13,050 bases of DNA from an uncultured bacterium (GTDB taxonomy: Bacteria; Bacillota; Clostridia; Lachnospirales; Lachnospiraceae): positions 1-13,050 of the forward strand of contig CAJMNR010000066.1 of the NCBI GenBank assembly GCA_905214875.1, in the 5' to 3' direction. Below, piece after piece: positions 1 through 6,608 of this stretch (positions within the stretch are counted from its first letter, which is position 1; each line of letters starts with the position of its first letter). The position numbers and the translations under genes are program-made. Under the pieces are notes generated by a model that was given only the letters and a program-made list of their open reading frames with translations, was not told the origin of the DNA and did no database searches.

Positions 1-38
1 TCGTTATTATACTCTGATGTGTTTATTATTTTTGTCAT
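1..38 (-). CDS. Possible start of the next downstream gene (5' fragment only)
   Basis: On the minus strand an ATG at 38-36 opens a frame that runs to the window edge and encodes MTKIINTSEYNN. The other two frames carry stop codons here. The nearest Shine-Dalgarno-like run (AGGGGGG) is about 26 bases upstream, too far for this ATG, so the start is weakly supported. Twelve residues are not enough to assign a family. By gene order in other Clostridia, spoIIGA often follows ftsZ, but the visible residues do not confirm that. The real start may lie beyond the window. Confidence 0.25.
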   Translation of the reverse strand, partial: MTKIINTSEYNN

Positions 39-43
39 ATATT

Positions 44-66
44 GGAAATTACGTCATAAAATTTCC
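44..66 (-). repeat. 7-bp inverted repeat enclosing a two-codon ORF
   Basis: Perfect arms GGAAATT and AATTTCC are separated by 9 bases. On the minus strand the 5' arm overlaps the end of a G-run that resembles a Shine-Dalgarno sequence. The loop contains ATG of the two-codon ORF ATG-ACG-TAA, placed 7 bases after the G-run. If transcribed, the hairpin could mask the ribosome binding site. No T tract follows, so it is not a terminator. A role is inference only. Confidence 0.4.
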
Positions 67-193
67 CCCCTAAATATTACATATAATTTAAGGGTATTCA
101 TTAGAATCAAGAAGTATTATCAGAATTTCAAAGTATTTATAGAGTATTTATCGCAAAATAGGAATACATTTCAAACAACTGTATCGCATTCTA

Positions 194-210
194 CGTCGAA
201 GATAGTCGCA
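194..210 (-). promoter_or_regulatory. Two tandem Spo0A-box-like sites, 10 bases apart
   Basis: Read on the plus strand, CGTCGAA (194-200) matches the Spo0A box TGTCGAA at 6 of 7 positions, and AGTCGCA (204-210) at 5 of 7. They are in the same orientation with a spacing of exactly 10 bases, the helical-turn arrangement known for tandem 0A boxes. They lie upstream of the next minus-strand gene, which by clostridial gene order could be spoIIGA, a known Spo0A target in Bacillus. Short degenerate motifs can arise by chance, so this is tentative. Confidence 0.3.
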
Positions 211-303
211 AGTTTTTTAATTCATAATTGCTTGACCTATTAGAAATGAAGCAAAAGTTGAAACTAACAAATTATCTTACAGTGGAGCGCTGTTTACGCA
301 AAC

Positions 304-345
304 AAAAAAAGACCACATCTCATGAATAGAAATGTGGTCTTTTCA
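304..345 (-). terminator. Rho-independent terminator of the ftsZ end of the operon
   Basis: The arms GACCACAT (311-318) and ATGTGGTC (332-339) pair perfectly around a 13-base loop. Flanking A and T runs (307-310 with 340-343) extend the stem to 12 pairs. In the minus direction the stem is followed by a run of T (the A run at 304-310 on the plus strand). It starts 27 bases after the ftsZ stop codon. A shorter T run on the plus-strand side means it might also stop transcription arriving from the left. Confidence 0.9.
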
Positions 346-371
346 TTATAAGAAATTCTTCTTACAAAGAA

Positions 372-1628
372 TTATTTATGTCTATTTTTTTGAAGAAATT
401 CTGGAATCTTAATTCCGTTATGATCTTCTTCTACATTAGAAGCTACATGCTTCAAAGGACTAGCCGATGGAGTATGTGCTGGTGTATGCGTTGGAGTACT
501 GTTAACTGTTGTTGCAGCAACTTGACTCGCAGCTGTTGTAGCTTGTCCCATTGCAGGTCTTTGATACACATTGTTATTTTGTGCAGGTGCAGTTGGAGCT
601 ACATTTGGTTTATACTGATAATTTGGTTTCACTGCATTATTTAAAAATGATGCAGGTTTTACAGGAGCCTGGCTTGCGCTCTTTTCTAATCCTGTTGCTA
701 TTACCGTAATTGTACATTCATCTGTGCGTGTTTCATCATACATCGCACCAAAGATGATATTAGAATTTTCACCAGCTAATTCTTGAACGAATGTAGCTGC
801 TTCATTAGCTTCAATTAAGCTGATATCACCTGAAACGTTAATAATTACGTGGGATGCACCCTCGATTGTAGTTTCAAGTAATGGACTTGTAATTGCTTGT
901 TTTACAGCGTCAGTACATTTTTCATCGCCTTTACCAACACCAATACCAATATGTGCTACGCCCTTATCTTTCATTACTGTCTGAACGTCAGCAAAGTCAA
1001 GATTGATTAAACCAGGAACGTTAATTAAATCTGTGATACCTTGTACGCCCTGTTGTAAAACTTCATCAGCTTTACGAAGAGCATCTGGCATTGTAGTTCT
1101 ACGATCTACAATTTCAAGTAATCTATCGTTAGGAATCACAATTAATGTATCAACATTTTCTTTTAACTTTTCAATACCACCAAGAGCATTATTCATTCTC
1201 TGTCTTGCTTCGAATTTGAAAGGTTTTGTTACAATACCTACAGTTAAGATACCAAGGGATTTACTGATTTCAGCTACGACTGGAGCCGCTCCTGTACCAG
1301 TTCCACCGCCCATACCACAAGTTACAAAAACCATGTCAGAGCCTTTGATAATCTCAGTTAATTCTTCTCTACTTTCCTCAGCAGCTTTTTCACCCATTTC
1401 AGGTTGAGCACCGGCACCAAGACCTTTTGTTAATTTTTCACCAATTTGTACAACTGTTGGTGCTTTGCAAGTTTTTAAATGTTGCTTATCAGTGTTTACG
1501 CATACAAACTCAACACCAATAATATTCTCTTCAATCATTCTATTAACAGCGTTATTACCTGCGCCACCAACTCCGACAACAAGTATTTTTGCAGACGCAT
1601 CTGAATCATTATTTCTAATTTCTAGCAA
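372..1628 (-). CDS. ftsZ: Cell division protein FtsZ
   Basis: Tubulin-like GTPase that polymerises into the Z ring at midcell and recruits the division machinery. The 418 residues are a complete FtsZ. The GTP-binding domain carries GVGGAGNNAV at 19-28 and the tubulin signature GGGTGTG at 107-113. The T7 loop NLDFADV at 209-215 completes the GTPase site of the neighbouring subunit. Residues about 317-403 form a disordered linker rich in Ala, Thr, Pro and Gln. The conserved C-terminal peptide IPEFLQK (408-414) is the usual docking site for membrane anchors such as FtsA or SepF. The start is TTG, fixed by AAGGAGG 7 bases upstream and by the typical N-terminus. It is the last gene of the cluster, has its own predicted promoter and leader, and precedes a strong terminator. 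No ftsA lies upstream, unlike in Bacillus, so the anchor must be encoded elsewhere. Confidence 0.99.
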   Translation of the reverse strand: MLEIRNNDSDASAKILVVGVGGAGNNAVNRMIEENIIGVEFVCVNTDKQHLKTCKAPTVVQIGEKLTKGLGAGAQPEMGEKAAEESREELTEIIKGSDMVFVTCGMGGGTGTGAAPVVAEISKSLGILTVGIVTKPFKFEARQRMNNALGGIEKLKENVDTLIVIPNDRLLEIVDRRTTMPDALRKADEVLQQGVQGITDLINVPGLINLDFADVQTVMKDKGVAHIGIGVGKGDEKCTDAVKQAITSPLLETTIEGASHVIINVSGDISLIEANEAATFVQELAGENSNIIFGAMYDETRTDECTITVIATGLEKSASQAPVKPASFLNNAVKPNYQYKPNVAPTAPAQNNNVYQRPAMGQATTAASQVAATTVNSTPTHTPAHTPSASPLKHVASNVEEDHNGIKIPEFLQKNRHK

Positions 1629-1635
1629 AGTACTT

Positions 1636-1642
1636 CCTCCTT
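1636..1642 (-). promoter_or_regulatory. Ribosome binding site of ftsZ
   Basis: On the minus strand AAGGAGG lies 7 bases before the TTG codon at 1628-1626. This near-perfect Shine-Dalgarno sequence is the main reason to accept the TTG start. Confidence 0.9.
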
Positions 1643-1662
1643 CTCATAATAAATTCCCTATC

Positions 1663-1683
1663 GCCTTGCCCCTCTAGAAAGGC
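1663..1683 (-). other. Small hairpin in the ftsZ leader
   Basis: Arms GCCTT and AAGGC enclose an 11-base, G-rich loop (as read on the minus strand). It lies about 20 bases upstream of the ftsZ ribosome binding site, inside the predicted 5' untranslated leader. It has no T tract and the stem is only five pairs, so any regulatory role is speculative. Confidence 0.3.
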
Positions 1684-1700
1684 ATCTATGCTATAAACGA

Positions 1701-1718
1701 ATCTAATTTATCTAATTT
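1701..1718 (-). repeat. Perfect 9-bp tandem repeat in the ftsZ leader
   Basis: ATCTAATTT occurs twice back to back (1701-1709 and 1710-1718 on the plus strand; AAATTAGAT twice on the minus strand). It lies about 40 to 60 bases downstream of the predicted ftsZ transcription start. It could be a protein-binding site or simple slippage in AT-rich DNA. Confidence 0.5.
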
Positions 1719-1766
1719 AACACAACATATATGATTATATTCTCAGATAATACCTTATATATACAT

Positions 1767-1795
1767 ATAATATAGTTTTTCTATAAAATAATCAA
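1767..1795 (-). promoter_or_regulatory. Predicted sigma-A promoter of ftsZ
   Basis: On the minus strand a -35 TTGATT (1795-1790) is followed by exactly 17 bases and a -10 TATTAT (1772-1767). This matches the TTGACA/TATAAT consensus at 4 of 6 and 5 of 6 positions with optimal spacing. It lies in the 229-base gap between ftsQ and ftsZ, by far the longest gap in the cluster. Transcription would start near 1760 and give a leader of about 130 bases. It would let ftsZ be expressed separately from the upstream wall genes. Confidence 0.7.
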
Positions 1796-1857
1796 CCCTT
1801 TCTTTAAAATTATTAGAGTATTCCTACTATATTTAAAGAATTTTTTGAATTAATTAT

Positions 1858-2601
1858 TTATTTTGTTTCTTTGAATATTGTTGAATCTTGTCCCTGTTGG
1901 TAATCTCTCATATCAAGTTCACCACTTAATCCGATTAGTTTCGGCAACATATTCACAAGTTCGGCAATCTGATCTTCATAACTTGTCCTATTTCCAAGGG
2001 CAATCCTTACTTTATCTGAATACATCATAACATTCTGTTTCGAATCAAACATCACTTTATCGATTGACACTTCATACTTATCAATCAGTTGTGAAAGATC
2101 CATAATCTTTTTGAATATCTCTTTATCTTTAACGGCAAGAGTATCGTAAATATGCATCTCAGAAAAATTCACACCACCAAAAAGTGTAATTCCTTCAAGC
2201 CTGTTTGATGATATTTCCAATACTTTGCCGTCTTTATCAAAATAAATATATTCATTCATATACTCGATACATCCAACGATAGGTTTCTCATAAAGACGTA
2301 TTTTTACCGAATTCCTATTTACATAGGATACAGAGATTTTCTGGATAAACGGGATATCGTGTTCTTCGTTAAACTTGTTATCCAAACAAAAGAATACAGT
2401 ATTATGATCCCATCCATCTGTCTGTATATATTCTAATAACTCATCCTTTGTATAGTAAGCACATTCGTCAATTTCTATATTTTTTAATGAAAAAGAAAAA
2501 TAGAACAGTATTAACATCACTGCTAAAATGCCAAATATAAGTAAAATTTTCTTTAGTGGAGAAAAATTGTTCCAAAATTTCATTTGTACTTTTCCACCCA
2601 T
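1858..2601 (-). CDS. ftsQ: Cell division protein FtsQ/DivIB
   Basis: Bitopic membrane protein of the divisome core that, with FtsL and DivIC/FtsB, links Z-ring assembly to septal wall synthesis. The 247 residues show a short basic cytoplasmic N-terminus and one transmembrane helix at about 18-38. A POTRA-type domain follows at about 39-107, then a beta-rich extracytoplasmic domain to about 235 that ends in the family-like LSGELDMRDY. The ATG at 2601 has GGAGGG only about 3 bases upstream, which is tight. The ATG at residue 7 (2583), giving MKFWNNF, is preceded by GGTGGA and could be the true start. Identification rests on topology, size, C-terminal pattern and its place immediately before ftsZ; overall conservation in this family is low. 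Confidence 0.9.
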   Translation of the reverse strand: MGGKVQMKFWNNFSPLKKILLIFGILAVMLILFYFSFSLKNIEIDECAYYTKDELLEYIQTDGWDHNTVFFCLDNKFNEEHDIPFIQKISVSYVNRNSVKIRLYEKPIVGCIEYMNEYIYFDKDGKVLEISSNRLEGITLFGGVNFSEMHIYDTLAVKDKEIFKKIMDLSQLIDKYEVSIDKVMFDSKQNVMMYSDKVRIALGNRTSYEDQIAELVNMLPKLIGLSGELDMRDYQQGQDSTIFKETK

Positions 2602-2679
2602 ATACCCTCCTATTGTTCTTTCAAAACATTTCTAGCACCCAAAAGCATTCATAGATATATATAATACATGCGACCAGTT

Positions 2680-2699
2680 TAGAAGAGTTTACTCTTCTA
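2680..2699 (-). repeat. Perfect 9-bp inverted repeat across the murA stop codon
   Basis: Arms TAGAAGAGT (2680-2688) and ACTCTTCTA (2691-2699) are exact reverse complements separated by two bases. As RNA they would form an 8-pair stem with a 4-base loop containing the murA stop codon TAA. No T run follows on either strand, so it is not an ordinary terminator. It could be an mRNA processing or stability element between murA and ftsQ. Confidence 0.6.
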
Positions 2700-3945
2700 C
2701 TTTTCGTATGTCTGCTCCCAAATTTTTAAGATCAAAACATATGTCTTCATATCCACGTTCAATATACTCTATTCCACTAATTTTGCTAGTTCCGTTGGCT
2801 AATAAACCTGCTATTACTAATGCTGCGCCTCCGCGCAAATCATATGCCCTTATGTCTGTTCCCTCCAGGGCATCCATTCCTTCAATATGTGCCACTCTTC
2901 CATTAACATAAATGTTGGCACCCATCTTTTTTAACTCTTCCACTGTTTTAAAACGAGACTCAAATATATTTTCTACAACCATACTTGTTCCTGAACATAT
3001 TGTAAGTACTGACATCAGTTGTGACTGCATATCTGTCGGGAATCCCGGATAAGCTTCTGTTTCCACTATTGGTATGGATCTCGGTCTTTGATAAGAACAT
3101 ATGTTAACATAGTCCTTACCAACACCAACACGACATCCCATTTTACGAAGCGTATTTATTACGGAAAGATTCTCTACGCAACAGTTACCTCTCAATGTCA
3201 CAGAACCACCTGTTCCTGCAACTGCAGTAAGATAGGTACCCATAACAATTCGATCAGATACTAGTGTATATTCGATATCTCTTAATTCCTTGACACCTTC
3301 AATCATTATAGTTTTACTACCGGCACCAGATATTTTGGCACCCATTTCAGTTAGGAAGTGACAGAGTTCTACGATTTCAGGTTCCATGGCCGCATTCTTT
3401 ATGATCGTAACCCCGTCTGCTTTAATTGCAGCTAGTATTACATTCTCAGTTGCTCCAACACTCTGTTTTTCAAACTCAATCATCGCTCCTTCAAGATGAG
3501 CGGTACTGCAGAATATCAAGTCATCATTATGAATGATTTCTACATTCATCTCTTTTATCGCCTTCAAATGCAGATCAATAGGCCTTGCGCCAATTGCACA
3601 ACCTCCTGGGTATGATATTGTAACACTTTTATTTCTACCAAGAAGAGCTCCTAGTAATATAATAGAAGATCTCATAGAGCTTACATACTTTTTATCGACT
3701 GAATTATAATTAATTGCTGTCGCATCGATCGTAAGTCCACTTTGTTCCCAAGTTACAATACATCCAATACTCTCCAAAAGTTTTATCATATGATAAACAT
3801 CGATAATCTTTGGACAGTTTTTTATTCTTGTGATTCCATTATGCAATATTGATGCTGCCAGAATAGGTAATACAGCATTCTTCGATCCTTGAATAGGGAT
3901 TTCCCCTTGAAGATGCCTTCCACCAATAACTTCTATAAAAGCCAC
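2689..3945 (-). CDS. murA: UDP-N-acetylglucosamine 1-carboxyvinyltransferase MurA
   Basis: Cytoplasmic enzyme for the first committed step of peptidoglycan synthesis: transfer of enolpyruvate from PEP to UDP-GlcNAc. The start chosen is GTG at 3945, because AGGGG lies 8 bases upstream and the resulting 418-residue protein fits the family. A longer reading from GTG at 3963 adds six residues but has no ribosome binding site. With this start the substrate lysine of GSKNAVLP is residue 22 and the catalytic base Asp of GFPTDMQ is residue 305, the same numbers as in E. coli MurA. The active-site Cys sits in GGCAIGARPIDLH at residue 116, so the fosfomycin-target cysteine is kept. SVGATEN and DLRGGAALV motifs are also present. 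Its place between ftsW and ftsQ, where murG and murB are common, is notable. Whether a second murA copy exists elsewhere cannot be seen. Confidence 0.97.
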   Translation of the reverse strand: MAFIEVIGGRHLQGEIPIQGSKNAVLPILAASILHNGITRIKNCPKIIDVYHMIKLLESIGCIVTWEQSGLTIDATAINYNSVDKKYVSSMRSSIILLGALLGRNKSVTISYPGGCAIGARPIDLHLKAIKEMNVEIIHNDDLIFCSTAHLEGAMIEFEKQSVGATENVILAAIKADGVTIIKNAAMEPEIVELCHFLTEMGAKISGAGSKTIMIEGVKELRDIEYTLVSDRIVMGTYLTAVAGTGGSVTLRGNCCVENLSVINTLRKMGCRVGVGKDYVNICSYQRPRSIPIVETEAYPGFPTDMQSQLMSVLTICSGTSMVVENIFESRFKTVEELKKMGANIYVNGRVAHIEGMDALEGTDIRAYDLRGGAALVIAGLLANGTSKISGIEYIERGYEDICFDLKNLGADIRKVEE

Positions 3946-3953
3946 TTGGTACA

Positions 3954-3958
3954 CCCCT
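3954..3958 (-). promoter_or_regulatory. Ribosome binding site deciding the murA start
   Basis: AGGGG on the minus strand lies 8 bases before the GTG at 3945-3943. No comparable site precedes the upstream in-frame GTG at 3963, so this site favours the shorter protein. Confidence 0.7.
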
Positions 3959-4013
3959 GACACTTTGAATATAGTATAGTATATGTCCGACGATAATTTG
4001 TGTGCATTACCCC

Positions 4014-5159
4014 TTATCTCTCATATTTTATCTGGTTACTAACACTTAACGCAATTCCCATTTCTCCTAAAAGGATTGCCACCGAAGTACCACCATAACT
4101 AATAAATGGTAATGGGATACCTGTAGATGGAATTGAATTTGTAACAACTGCTACATTTATTATAACCTGAATGGCAATATGAGCGAGTACACCAACGCAG
4201 ATTAATCCACCAAATAAATCTGGTGCACTAATTGCTATTATAAACAGTCTCCAAATTACTAAGATGAAAACTAAAATTAACATGACTGCTCCGAAGAGTC
4301 CTAATTCTTCACATATAACAGAGAAAATCATATCATTGTGAGATTCCGGAATAAATCCAAGCTTTTGCATGCTCTTTCCTAAACCTACACCAAAGATTCC
4401 TCCTGATGCAATTGCATATAGCCCTTGTAAGATCTGATATCCCATCGGATGTGTCTCTACATTCAGCCATACTTTAAAACGTGTTGCACGGAAAGATTCG
4501 AATGCGATAAACGCTGCTACTCCAATCGCTCCTACAATTCCTACAATTACATAATATAATTTCTTTCTAGTCGCAACAAAGCAGATACACACAATGATAC
4601 CTACAATAACAATTGCAGTACTTAAGTTTTCTACTACAATGAATACTACTAATGGTGATAAGTATATTACAACTTTTACAAATCCCAAAAACTTGTTCAG
4701 CTTACGCGGTGCCATCTGAACAATATACGCAGTGAACAATATGGTCGCGACCTTGGAAAGTTCCGAAGGCTGGAACGTTCCTAATGGCCCTAAGCTAATC
4801 CATCTCTTTGCACCATTTACTTCAATACCAAAAAATAAAACGTATAACTGTAATATTATACACAGTATGTATAACGCCGTTATAGGTGTTATCTTGATTA
4901 CCGGCATTTTCTTAAGAAACATATGATAATCAATCTTTGATAAAAAAATCATGGCAACAACTCCTAAAGAAACAGAAATAATCTGTTTCTTTAGAAATAC
5001 TGTAGATACGCCGTACTTCACTTCACTAGTGTAAGCACTAGTACTATAAATCATAATCAGACCGAAGCCTGCTAAAAAAAGCGTTAGAAATAATAAGCTG
5101 TAGTCGTAATAACTATGAAATTTATTTCTTTTGCCCCTATCTCTATCATTCCTTGTCAA
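4014..5159 (-). CDS. ftsW: SEDS-family peptidoglycan glycosyltransferase FtsW/SpoVE
   Basis: Polytopic membrane enzyme of the SEDS family (FtsW, RodA, SpoVE), which polymerises lipid II into glycan strands together with a class B PBP. The 381 residues carry about ten hydrophobic segments and the family signatures GAKRWISLGPLGTFQPSE (116-133), GYQILQGLYAIASGG (240-254), the catalytic-Asp region PESHNDMIFSVICEELG (271-287, Asp276) and the C-terminal GIPLPFISYGGTS (347-359). The start is TTG at 5159 with GGGAG about 9 bases upstream; no other start codon lies before the first membrane helix. The neighbouring spoVD-like PBP and murD match the Bacillus spoVD-mraY-murD-spoVE layout, so SpoVE is as good a name as FtsW. 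The sequence alone cannot separate vegetative division from a spore-cortex role, and one protein may serve both. Confidence 0.95.
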   Translation of the reverse strand: MTRNDRDRGKRNKFHSYYDYSLLFLTLFLAGFGLIMIYSTSAYTSEVKYGVSTVFLKKQIISVSLGVVAMIFLSKIDYHMFLKKMPVIKITPITALYILCIILQLYVLFFGIEVNGAKRWISLGPLGTFQPSELSKVATILFTAYIVQMAPRKLNKFLGFVKVVIYLSPLVVFIVVENLSTAIVIVGIIVCICFVATRKKLYYVIVGIVGAIGVAAFIAFESFRATRFKVWLNVETHPMGYQILQGLYAIASGGIFGVGLGKSMQKLGFIPESHNDMIFSVICEELGLFGAVMLILVFILVIWRLFIIAISAPDLFGGLICVGVLAHIAIQVIINVAVVTNSIPSTGIPLPFISYGGTSVAILLGEMGIALSVSNQIKYER

Positions 5160-5186
5160 AAAGTCTCACTCCCAGCTTATCTATTA

Positions 5187-5203
5187 TGAGTTCTTAAAAC
5201 TCA
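5187..5203 (-). repeat. Short inverted repeat between murD and ftsW
   Basis: Perfect 6-bp arms TGAGTT and AACTCA flank a 5-base loop, within the 49-base gap between the murD stop and the ftsW start. No T run follows in the direction of transcription, so termination is unlikely. It could stabilise or mark the transcript boundary, but may be chance. Confidence 0.35.
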
Positions 5204-5208
5204 GACAA

Positions 5209-6570
5209 CTACTTCATCATTTCAAATACATATTGTTTAAATCGATCTCCGCGTTCTTCGTAGTTCTTGAACATTCCCCAGCTTGCACATGCAGGCGATA
5301 ATAATACGCTTTCACCTTCACTTGCAAGACTTGCTGCCTTTTCTACTGCTTCTTTTAATGTTTCAACAAAGATAATGTCATGGAATCCATTTTTCTTAGC
5401 ACATGATGCAATTAATTCCTTTGTCTGCCCAAGTAAGATTAAATACTTAACTTTCCCGTCAAAGGCTTGAATCCATTCATCATACGAAGAACCTTTATCA
5501 TAGCCGCCACCAATTAAGATTGTCTTCGTATTCATTGCCTGGATTGCTTTAATTGCTGCATCCGGATTCGTTCCTTTTGAATCGTTATAATATTTTACGC
5601 CATTTACTTCTTCCACGTACTCTATTCTATGTTCTACCGCTTTAAAAGAAGTAATCACACGATAAATCGTTTCTTTGTCAACTCCCATTGCCATAGCCAT
5701 GGCAACTGCAGCCATAACATTTTCATAGTTATGCTTTCCTAAGAGTTTTAAATCATGAATGTTACAGATTTCATCTGCTTCACCATTTACTGCATGATAG
5801 ATTACATCATCTTTTACATACATGCCATTTTCAAGCACTCTTTCGCTACTAAAGTATACAACATTACATTCAAGTGTCTTTCCAAATTCACGTAACACTT
5901 CTTCTTCATAATTAAGCACACAAGTGTCTTCCTTCGTCTGATTCTTTGTTACATTGAATTTTGCCTGAATATAAGCTTCCATCGTATGATGTCTATTAAG
6001 ATGATCTGGTGTTATATTTAAAATTGCACTTACCTTTGGTTTAAAAGTATCTACAGTTTCTAATTGAAAGCTACTTACTTCTGCCACTGTAAAGCTCTCT
6101 TTCGTTGTTTCTAACACCATGCTAGTGTATGGAAGCCCAATATTACCTACAACAAATGTTTGTTCATTGTATGCTCGCATAATAGCTCCAGTAAGAGCAG
6201 TTGTCGTAGTCTTACCGTTTGTTCCTGTAATTGCTACCACTTGCCCTTTTTCAAAAAGGTAAGCAAGCTCTATTTCACCAAGGATAGGTTTCCCCATCTC
6301 TCTTAATTCGTTTATAAATGGTAAATCAGTTGGAACCCCTGGGCTTAATACTACGGCTTCGAAAGTTTCCATTTCTTCTTTCGTAATTTCTCCAATGATG
6401 ACCTCAGCTTTGATGTCACTCGGAATTTGTTTTTCAATCGTCTCTTTATTTAATTTTGTATTACCATCCAATAAAGTAATTCTTGCATTATTAGTTCCTA
6501 ATATTTTAGTAGCAGCAATACCACTGATACCAGAACCTACTACTAAGACTTTTTTATTTTTCAGTTCCAT
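5209..6570 (-). CDS. murD: UDP-N-acetylmuramoylalanine--D-glutamate ligase MurD
   Basis: Cytoplasmic ATP-dependent Mur ligase that adds D-glutamate to UDP-MurNAc-L-Ala. The chosen ATG at 6570 gives MELKNKKVLVVGSG and 453 residues, the usual MurD length. GGGAGG lies 5 bases upstream. A further 23 codons are open upstream but would overlap mraY and lack a ribosome binding site. The N-terminal Rossmann-like domain begins with VLVVGSGISG. The central ATPase domain has the P-loop GTNGKTTT at 116-123, then EVSSFQLE and NITPDHLNRH. The C-terminal domain has YNDSKGTNPDA and SPACASWGMFKNYEERG, which are MurD hallmarks. It lies 38 bases after mraY and 49 before ftsW, consistent with co-transcription. 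Confidence 0.98.
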   Translation of the reverse strand: MELKNKKVLVVGSGISGIAATKILGTNNARITLLDGNTKLNKETIEKQIPSDIKAEVIIGEITKEEMETFEAVVLSPGVPTDLPFINELREMGKPILGEIELAYLFEKGQVVAITGTNGKTTTTALTGAIMRAYNEQTFVVGNIGLPYTSMVLETTKESFTVAEVSSFQLETVDTFKPKVSAILNITPDHLNRHHTMEAYIQAKFNVTKNQTKEDTCVLNYEEEVLREFGKTLECNVVYFSSERVLENGMYVKDDVIYHAVNGEADEICNIHDLKLLGKHNYENVMAAVAMAMAMGVDKETIYRVITSFKAVEHRIEYVEEVNGVKYYNDSKGTNPDAAIKAIQAMNTKTILIGGGYDKGSSYDEWIQAFDGKVKYLILLGQTKELIASCAKKNGFHDIIFVETLKEAVEKAASLASEGESVLLSPACASWGMFKNYEERGDRFKQYVFEMMK

Positions 6571-6575
6571 ATTAT

Positions 6576-6581
6576 CCTCCC
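6576..6581 (-). promoter_or_regulatory. Ribosome binding site deciding the murD start
   Basis: GGGAGG on the minus strand lies 5 bases before the ATG at 6570-6568. It selects the 453-residue MurD over a longer in-frame version that would run into mraY. Confidence 0.85.
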
Positions 6582-6608
6582 AGGGTTCTTTCCTTAACTT
6601 TTTTAATT

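Larger units (their letters stand above)
1..303. other. Intergenic region downstream of the ftsZ terminator
   Basis: About 300 AT-rich bases with no convincing complete gene. The only sizeable plus-strand frame (19-243, 74 codons) has no ribosome binding site and a low-complexity composition, so I do not call it. Read on the minus strand, the region holds Spo0A-box-like sites near 194-210, a possible weak promoter (TTGAAA at 174-169, 16 bases, GATAAA at 152-147), a G-run at 72-67, and an inverted repeat at 44-66. It is best read as the 5' control region of a gene lying to the left of the window. Confidence 0.5.

Noticed and set aside
19..243. Plus-strand open frame of 74 codons in the left intergenic region
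   Set aside because: No ribosome binding site, AT-driven composition with no recognisable domain, and it lies across probable control elements of a minus-strand gene.
1003..1407. Plus-strand frame of 134 codons opposite ftsZ
   Set aside because: Antisense shadow of a strongly conserved gene; no RBS and no family resemblance.
3946..4013. TATACT repeats upstream of murA as a promoter for murA-ftsQ
   Set aside because: The -10-like boxes are good, but the only -35 at proper spacing (TGCACA) is poor, and overlapping TATACT/TATATT copies are expected in such AT-rich DNA.
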